NCBI GenBank assembly: GCA_963966185.1
Contig: CAWZYM010000151.1
Coordinates: 57,501-121,500 of the forward strand
Length of the DNA stretch: 64,000 nt
Reading direction: 5' to 3'
Origin: Rhabditoides inermis
Taxonomy: Eukaryota > Nematoda > Chromadorea > Rhabditida > Rhabditidae
The translations under genes were made by a program, and so were the position numbers. Shown here piece by piece: positions 57,958 to 64,000 of this stretch. The notes under the pieces are model-generated. The model did not search any database. It saw only the letters and a program-made list of their open reading frames with translations, and was not told the origin of the DNA. How positions within the stretch are numbered: the stretch's first letter is position 1; each line of letters starts with the position of its first letter.

Positions 57958-58994
57958 AGTGAGAGAGAGAGAGCAGAGAGAGTGGCGCATGTTGTCCCCG
58001 AGTTAGTGAGAGAGAGACAGAGAGAGAGAGAGGCGGCTATTTCTGGAAAACATGTGACTGGGAAAGAACTCCCAGAACACGAGAGAAGAGTGGGTGAGAG
58101 TGAGAGCGTGATTCGAAAAGACCACTCACTAGGCCTTGAGAATGCCATCGCATTTATATAACTAAAATAACAATCTGATTATTGATTTATCGATCTGTGA
58201 TCTACTCATAACTCATACTCAAACTACAGTATACGATTTTAATTTTTGTAAATCATTGATCAAAACTCAAAATAACCTAACCTTAAGACGCTTATTCTTC
58301 TCCTCATAAATTGCGTTAATCCACAATCTATTCGGATAGTTTGCATCAACTTACTGTTAAACGAGTCAGAATGAAGGTTCTTGCGCCTTCTTATATTGCC
58401 GTCTTATTACAGGTGAAAGAATATCAAAACCAATTTATTTTATATTGGAAGTTTAAAGTGGTATGCTCCTAGCAGGCGGGGCCCACTCGTTAGATGCTAT
58501 TACCCACAGCTCATATCCACAACTGCATTACTCTATCAAAGATGAAATTATAAGACCAATATTGTCGTGGCGAGTTTTGCAGTGACTGCTCTGATCACTC
58601 ATATGCCTTCAAATCGGCAAAAATACGAAGAAGGGTCGACGAAAAACAACAGCGCTGATTGTGTTTTCACAGCTGCTGCGTTGTCACAAACTCAAACGTC
58701 TAGTGATGCTTTTTAAAACTGTAATCGCAGGCTCTTCTGGCTGGGAACGCTCCGATGGTGTACTGCTCTCCCACGATGACCGTGCTCGACGCTACGAGTC
58801 AGTTGATCGCCTCTGAGCGACAGAGCGTGCCCATACTAGACGTCGACCACAAGTGAGTGTAGTGAGAAATACGGATTGTGCAGCGCGTAATACTCACCAC
58901 ACTTTTCAGGCTGATGGCGATCGTTTCCGTGTCCGACATCATGGACTACATACAGAACTCGGCGGACATCCACCACAAGATGAGCATTGCCTGA
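51970..58994 (+). CDS. aakg: AMP-activated protein kinase gamma subunit, about 475 aa, 5' exon missing
   Basis: Exons: 51970-52113, 52704-52845, 52941-53051, 53096-53159, 53409-53509, 53748-53823, 54015-54085, 54365-54444, 55388-55490, 55676-55735, 55909-55995, 56440-56489, 57136-57265, 58731-58852, 58910-58994. All phases agree; the first exon enters in phase 2, so at least one upstream exon is not placed. After about 175 polar residues come four CBS motifs in pairs. CBS1: CYDLAPSHGAVVMIDG with LKVHKALTALCQSGHNAA and MLTETDCLRAI. CBS2: SVWDAARLIVLNHVHRIPIVE. CBS3: KKISCVPVVDDHRRVVGVLG. CBS4: QSVPILDVDHKLMAIVSVSD. The gamma subunit senses AMP, ADP and ATP in the heterotrimeric kinase. CBS aspartates (TETD, GKGD, SVSD) and the CBS2 HR are kept. 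The Arg expected in the CBS1 G-x-R-A-A motif is Asn, and the CBS4 HR is lost, so nucleotide binding may differ. Confidence 0.85.
52130..52265 (+). repeat. GGTAGATCA minisatellite
   Basis: Degenerate GGTAGATCASTG units occur about every 20 nt in the intron after 52113. The same core occurs at 19700-19803. Confidence 0.75.
55757..55810 (+). repeat. (CT)n tract
   Basis: CT repeat in the intron 55736-55908 of the AMPK-gamma gene. Confidence 0.85.
57266..58730. other. 1.5-kb intron of the AMPK-gamma gene
   Basis: The only recognisable content is a GA tract at about 57907-58035. No exon of consistent phase and no transposon ends were seen. Confidence 0.5.
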
Positions 58995-59506
58995 TTCAGG
59001 GGCTTCCCTCCGGGACCCCGCGCAGTCTCAAGCGTCGCTTTCACAAGGTACCGTCACTCTTTGATATTATTTAATTTTCACACATTTCTTCTAGGCCGTC
59101 GCCGTCGCGAGTGCTCACACCGGCGGCGGTCCCCGCCCCTCGGGCCCCGTATTTTCCAGGCGCCCCGGATCGCGTGCGATCTTCGAGAGTCATCCCATTC
59201 TACTCAGGGATCATCCACACATACACCCCATGTTCATAGTTTGTTGAGGCTTTTTGATGTATTTTCTTTGTTTGCTTTGAATGACCGGTGTCGTCTACGG
59301 ATATACCCCCATCACACCCCACTAGTACAAAGCGGATACGTGATAACGCAAGACACATTGTACATAGCTGTACCATACCACTCCTTACTGGTAGACACGT
59401 TGTTAGTCGCACACATCCACACTCCTTGTTAGACTCACTGATTGTTAGACAGCCCGGTCCCTCGTTGTTCATTGTTATTCTTGTAGAGGTGCGTAGAGGA
59501 GGGAGA

Positions 59507-59542
<36 letters not shown>

Positions 59543-59847
59543 AAGAGAGGAGTTGTATAGTACAGTAGAAAAGTCGAATTATGTTGTACATAAAAACTTG
59601 ATACAGATATTGTTGGTTATATTTTTTGTTGAAATTGCCTTTAGATTGACAAAAAACATGACATCGCTCGCTCGGAGGCAGATTCACAAGTAACACAGGA
59701 AAACAAACACTAGTACAAATTTGTAGTTTGCGGTTTACAGTTTCTATTCGAATCAGAGCCGAACAAAAATAAATAGAAGTAAGTTGTACATATAATCAAC
59801 TTTTGTGGCGTGGAACTATCTGCTATTCACGAAATAAACAAACGCGG
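58995..59847 (+). other. 3' region of the AMPK-gamma gene
   Basis: The stop at 58992 is followed by AG|GGGCTTCCCTCC and a frame encoding LPSGTPRSLKRRFHK up to a donor at 59048. An acceptor at 59095 then leads into a GC-rich frame ending with a stop near 59247. This could be an alternative C-terminus or an intron in the 3' UTR. AATAAA signals occur at 59768 and 59832. A (GA)n tract lies at 59509-59550. Confidence 0.4.
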
Positions 59848-60298
59848 ATGAATAGTTTCTACCAGGTCAGTAACGTCTCGCGTATCCGCTCAACTGTTTC
59901 TTTAGTACAACGCCAAGCAGGGAGCCGATAGCACCTGTGGATATCGAGTACTCGGCGCCGAGTACCTCTGCCGCACTGGAAGGAAGGCCGTGGGAGACGA
60001 GTCGATCACGAGCGGACACTACACGGCCTGGAACAAGTATGGCAGCGCGAGGAAGAAACACGACGAGGATTGCGATTCCCTTCACCCCGGAAGAAGCAAG
60101 CCGCTCGTGATCATCTTCACACATTCGTCAACAATGGACAAACACACTTCCCGACATACAAGTGGGTTGGGAAAAGACGCACTCACTCTCTCGGACTATT
60201 TACCGCATACCGCACGCGGGGATGGGGATGGCACGAGTGCGACATCCAGATCGCCATATAGCCTACAGCTAACCAGTATCAACGGAACCAATTTGTGA
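59848..60298 (+). CDS. candidate gene with a GHY box like the end of ubiquitin-specific proteases
   Basis: A short exon (59848-59865, MNSFYQ), a 40-nt intron and the acceptor at 59905 join in phase 0 to a GC3-rich frame. It reads YRVLGAEYLCRTG and then SITSGHYTAWNKYG, and stops at 60298 if no further intron is used. The spacing Y-x-L-x-G...SGHYTA resembles the histidine box of ubiquitin-specific proteases. No catalytic Cys box is present nearby, so it would be a fragment or an unrelated protein. Codon bias falls after about 60110, and another frame looks better from 60115 to 60261 (THFPTYKWVGK...), which suggests an unplaced intron or a frameshift. Treat the model as provisional. Confidence 0.3.
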
Positions 60299-60667
60299 AT
60301 GCTATGGTGCAAGTGGTGCGAGCGAGATGCGATGGGGGTTGCCGTTCGCGCGGCGTTGCAGCTGAACTGGCAGGAACGGCAAGGACTGACTGCATTGGAC
60401 TGCCTCGTGCCTCTGTCAGACATGCAATCAGTCGAGCAACTGAGAGTCGCCGGCGCCGCTCAACGACTTCTCCCGACAGGACGACGCGTCCGAGGCGTAC
60501 GAGGAGATCTGCTCGACAATGCGCGACCTCTTGCACATACCCACTATCGAGACAAGGACTGGCGCGGAGTGCATCAAAGTATGTACAGAACAGCGAGAAA
60601 TGTGTGTCTCGTTCATTCAACCTCTCCGTTTCAGGTCGAGGTGCTGCGTTCGGAGCGGTGCGGCTAG
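60299..60667 (+). CDS. candidate small gene or 3' exons of the preceding one
   Basis: A frame from ATG 60299 has coding-like codon use (VAVRAALQLNWQERQGLTAL, then CLVPLSDMQSVEQL). A second frame 60449-60578 reads NDFSRQDDASEAYEEICSTM and then RDLLHIPTIETRTGAECIK. It splices at 60578 to 60635-60667 (VEVLRSERCG and stop) in phase 0. The last two exons look real. The link between the first two frames would need a 34-nt intron (60446-60479) or a different upstream exon. No family was recognised. Confidence 0.35.
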   Translation: MLWCKWCERDAMGVAVRAALQLNWQERQGLTALDCLVPLSDMQSVEQLRVAGAAQRLLPTGRRVRGVRGDLLDNARPLAHTHYRDKDWRGVHQSMYRTARNVCLVHSTSPFQVEVLRSERCG

Positions 60668-61323
60668 ATAGATCCACGACATCCTCAGTAATTACTCTAT
60701 ACAAATTGTCAGTGTAATTGATTAGTACACATCTGAATGGCAATAGTCTCCTCCTACACCTTCACCCACCCACCATGGCTCCTCCTGCGACACAAAACAA
60801 AAAAAAGAAGAAAATCTCCTTTCTCCTATCTTCTCTTTCTCCTCTCTTCTCTTTCTCATCTTTCTCCTCTGTCTCCTCTCTCCTCTCTCTTCTTAATACA
60901 TTTAATTTATTGAAAGTAGGAAAACAATAAACAAACAATGTTTTATTTAAAAAATTGGTCTCGTCACGAATAACACTTTTGAATAAGTGCTTTGTATTTT
61001 TTTAGTGTCGCGAGAGGGACAACCATGATCTATCCTATGAGACATTCGAATTGCGATTTTTCGAAAGTTGAAAAATGAGGTTGGTTTCCTAGTAAACTCC
61101 GTCCGGGATTGGGTATCTCTCTCGAACGCGTTATTGAATTGATAGACAGGCGAGAAGCGACAAATTTCGCAATCGCGCGGGAACCATGACTTGTTATTGT
61201 TATTGTCAGCGGTCACTAGCGTGCATACCGGGTGTGACTCATTCTAGATTTTGTTGCATTTCAATTGTATTTTTTTTTTGCTGTTTTGTTTACTTAGATG
61301 TATTATTTGTTTATTTTAGTTGA
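60668..61323. other. spacer between the candidate small gene and the BTB gene
   Basis: AATAAA at 60926 may be the polyadenylation signal of the upstream gene. A CT-rich stretch occurs at 60815-60895. No other feature was seen. Confidence 0.45.
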
Positions 61324-62479
61324 ATGGACGGTGTGCGGGAGCTTGCATTTGACGCTATGGACGGATATAGGAGGTGAGGTTGAGTGTCGTAATCGTACCC
61401 GGGGCCATTGCGTATCCTAGCCATAAACCATGTCCATTGCGGAATCTCGACTGAAACTCGCGCATCAATCACACTACTTGCTTTGCTCGGACTAGTGTAA
61501 TAAGCTGTTTGTTGCAGGAATGGAGAGCTGTGCGACTCCGTCATCATCGTCCACCACCGCGGACGCGTTGTTGACAAGGTAAGAGCGTGTTTCAGGCGCT
61601 CTCCCGTCGAAGAGCCATCAAGGCCCCGCTGAGACGCAACACTACTCGATGCTCAGCTCGGAGCACCTTCAAAAATGCGTCGCAACCGCGTCAGCTATAC
61701 TCATATTCACAGAATTTGTTCTTTTCCACGCAGTTACCCGCGTGCTTTTGGAGTTAGGAGCAGCTCTCGTGTATGTCGGAAGCCTACTTTTTATATCAAA
61801 ACTAGCACCATTCCGAAGCCAACAAATGAGTCCACATTGGACTCTGCCAAAAGCGAGCACTTATGTGACGTTTTTTTTTTCTCTTGCGCTCTCTCGCTTG
61901 AAACATCCCTGGAATGTGCGCGTGGAGGGGAGAACGCTAATGGTATGGTGGCAACTATGTACAAGGTGGCGACCGAAGTAGATAATGTTCCATCTTGACC
62001 TGACTACCTGATTTCTTTGAGTGTTTGCCCAATTTATAGCACTATAAACTTCTATCAGAATATTTATCTCGAATCAAATAGCACATTACAATTATGTAAA
62101 TTACGGCAAGGTTACGGTAAAATACAGTAACGCAACGCCTACTGCGAGTCCCAATAACACGGATTTTTGGTAGTCCCGTGGATGCGTACGTGCTATTGGT
62201 GGTGCTTGTCATCCCTGCTTGCGGCTTCTGGGGAAGTTTCGATCTCGGCGGCGGAAGATCCGGCTTCAACGATCGATCGCGAAGAGACGTCTCCAAGAGT
62301 GTCATCGTCTTCGAGGATTCCTCTCCATTCTCAATGCCGTAGATGTAGAGAGTAGCAAAAGCGAATACCAGTCCGGTCAGTGTCCTCCGCCGCACAGCAT
62401 TGTTCAGGGGTCGGGGGAATAACAGGGGAAGGCACGCGACCGCGCGCTAGCAGAGAAAGGAAAGGAAAACTTCTATAGC

Positions 62480-62521
<42 letters not shown>

Positions 62522-63844
62522 TGAAACCGTTGTATGAAGTGAACATATGAGTTTCAGTTGGACGCGCACTCGCTCGTGCTGAAGGCCGCGTCGTCGCGGC
62601 TGCGCGACCTCTCCGCCGACATCTCCGAGCTACACGTCGTATGTGCTTTTTCTAAACGCGTTCACTATGATTGCGTGTTGCTTTTTGCAGCATTTCCATG
62701 CGAGAGCGGTCGAGATCGTCCTGCTGCACATGTACGGCAAGGAAGTCGAGATAAGTGAGTGGATCACATGTTTTTTGATGAGCTGAGGTGATGTAGTGGC
62801 TGGCAATAGTTTTTTATTCGTGGCTTGATCGAAGGGTTGTGGTTTGTGGTAAGTTGAAGGCTCAAGTGGTGATCACTTGATTCAAGTTCCTCGTTTTCTT
62901 TGTGATGATTCGAGATGATCGATTGCAGGCGCTCGCATGGCGCGGTGGGTGCTCTGGCTGGCAGTAGAGCTGCGGCTCTTCTTCCTCGTCCGCCAGTGCG
63001 AGTGGTGCGTTTTCTTCTTTTTTTTGCTTTCGGAACACGCGCGCTAAGTCTTTTCGAAGAATCGATAATTTTCGCGTATTCGTGTTCATGTGTTGCCTTG
63101 CAGTGTGCTGGGTGCGTTCGCTGAGGTGCAGGAGATGTAGCAGGAAGAGGAGGAGGAGGTGAACCAGGAGGAGATGGAGCAGCAGCAGGGAGAAGAGGAG
63201 AAGCAGGAGAAGATGGGCTCCAACGGCATGGTGAGTGGGAAACAGAAATGCGCGAAGAATATGTGGAATGTATCAGTTCCTGTATGGCTGTGCGGATGAG
63301 TCGGGCTGCGAAGGAGAGCTGAAGGAGAAGCGCAGCAGCGGACGAGACGTACGTTCCCCCCTTTTTTGACAATTTAGTTTGCCACTTATTAGCATAGCAG
63401 ATCGGGCAGTACAGCGTGAGTATATAAACAGTTCATATACATATTCGATTGATACAAATTTTTATTCGGAATCGCAAACATGACACGTGCAAACGAAATC
63501 TTTCATTACACATCACATCCTAAGATGTTGTTTGGGGTTTTGTGGTTTGCGCACTGAAGTGTGAGTGCAGAAGTTGGCGGCGTGAAGTAGAGTTCAAACT
63601 AAACCTCTGCTCACAAAACAAAAAGACTCGATCAAAAGACTTCAAACTAAACTTTTGCTCACAAAAGACTCGATCCTCAGAATGTATTTTTTAATTCATA
63701 AAGCGGCATATTTGAGACATAATCGAGTCTGACCTCGCCTAGGTGAGTGTAGTGCAGTCGAGTGAGCGGCGGACGAGGCGACTGCGCAAGCTTCTCCGGC
63801 ACTACAATATGGAGGAGGAGAACAACAACAACAACAACAGCAAG
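61324..63844 (+). CDS. BTB/POZ-domain protein, continues past the window or stops at an in-frame TAG
   Basis: Exons: 61324-61373, 61518-61578, 62558-62638, 62691-62754, 62929-63004, 63104-63230, 63277-63348, possibly 63401-63415, 63743-63844. Phases agree throughout. The first 80 residues have the BTB pattern: GYRRNGELCDSVIIVHHRGR, then LDAHSLVLKAASSRLRDL and AVEIVLLHMYGKEVEI, as in proteins that dimerise and often recruit cullin-3. A TAG at 63138-63140 interrupts exon 6 after EVQEM and would leave a 122-aa BTB-only protein. The frame beyond is open and coding-like (Glu/Gln-rich to SNGM, then FLYGCADESGCEGEL, then Asn-rich), and the exons keep phase. Readthrough, a sequence error or a second cistron are all possible. 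Confidence 0.65.
62483..62518 (+). repeat. (AT)n microsatellite
   Basis: About 17 AT units in intron 61579-62557 of the BTB gene. Confidence 0.95.
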
Positions 63845-64000
63845 GTAGGGATTTGGGATTATGATTGATATATTTTTGCGTTAGACTTTCTTGAAATTGG
63901 CTGATAAGAGGTGTCAATTAGGTGATTAGGTCACAGAACCCGATGAAGACAAAACTAATATCAGAACAGAGATGCCCTAGGGAGTCATTATTCCAAAACG

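Noticed and set aside
58995..59250. Extension of AMPK gamma past its stop through the frame LPSGTPRSLKRRFHK
   Set aside because: It would need a splice that avoids the TGA at 58992, and no suitable donor is present before it. Kept only as a possible 3' UTR intron or alternative end.

Overview
This 64 kb window is nuclear DNA from an invertebrate animal, most likely a nematode. The coding sequence is split into many short exons. Introns are often only 40-50 nt long and end in TTTCAG or TTGCAG. Exons are rich in G/C at third codon positions, while introns and spacers are full of (CT)n/(GA)n tracts. The nematode call, perhaps a Pristionchus-like clade V species, is an inference from intron style and gene content. 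No species could be identified. Gene models were built by hand from splice sites and reading-frame phase. Coordinates are exact readings of the sequence, but no transcript evidence was available.

Layout. (1) 1100-16527, +: a 25-exon coiled-coil gene with the conserved blocks of the LZTS/N4BP3 (Fez1) family and a Lys/Glu-rich N-terminal extension. (2) 18486-22327, +: a 289-aa multi-pass membrane protein with a C-terminal KKXX-type signal. (3) 23558-38348, +: four tandem paralogues of a secreted PDGF/VEGF-like cystine-knot growth factor. Copies 2 and 3 look complete, copy 1 has lost its basic tail, and copy 4 is a deleted remnant. (4) 27670-43615, -: a 21-exon acid sphingomyelinase gene. Its 10-kb intron between exons 18 and 19 contains growth-factor copies 2, 3 and 4 on the opposite strand. 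(5) 48237-49217, +: a small basic protein of unknown family. (6) 51970-58994, +: a divergent AMP-activated protein kinase gamma subunit with four CBS motifs and its first exon not found. (7) 59848-60667, +: two uncertain small coding regions. (8) 61324 to beyond 63844, +: a BTB/POZ-domain gene with an in-frame TAG.

Mobile DNA is abundant. There are two long non-LTR retrotransposons of CR1/L2-like type (30998-34860 and about 44100-48050), both with in-frame stops in ORF2, and several truncated 3' pieces. There are at least six terminal-inverted-repeat elements of MITE type with TA or TTAA flanks. One of these carries a tRNA-like segment. Some insertion points can be read to the base, because a paralogous unit in the growth-factor array gives the empty site.

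The most interesting features are the growth-factor array nested in the sphingomyelinase intron, a 13-bp repeat that multiplies a 5' splice site twelve-fold in copy 3, and a short motif (TGAAACGTA, either orientation) scattered through introns across the window.
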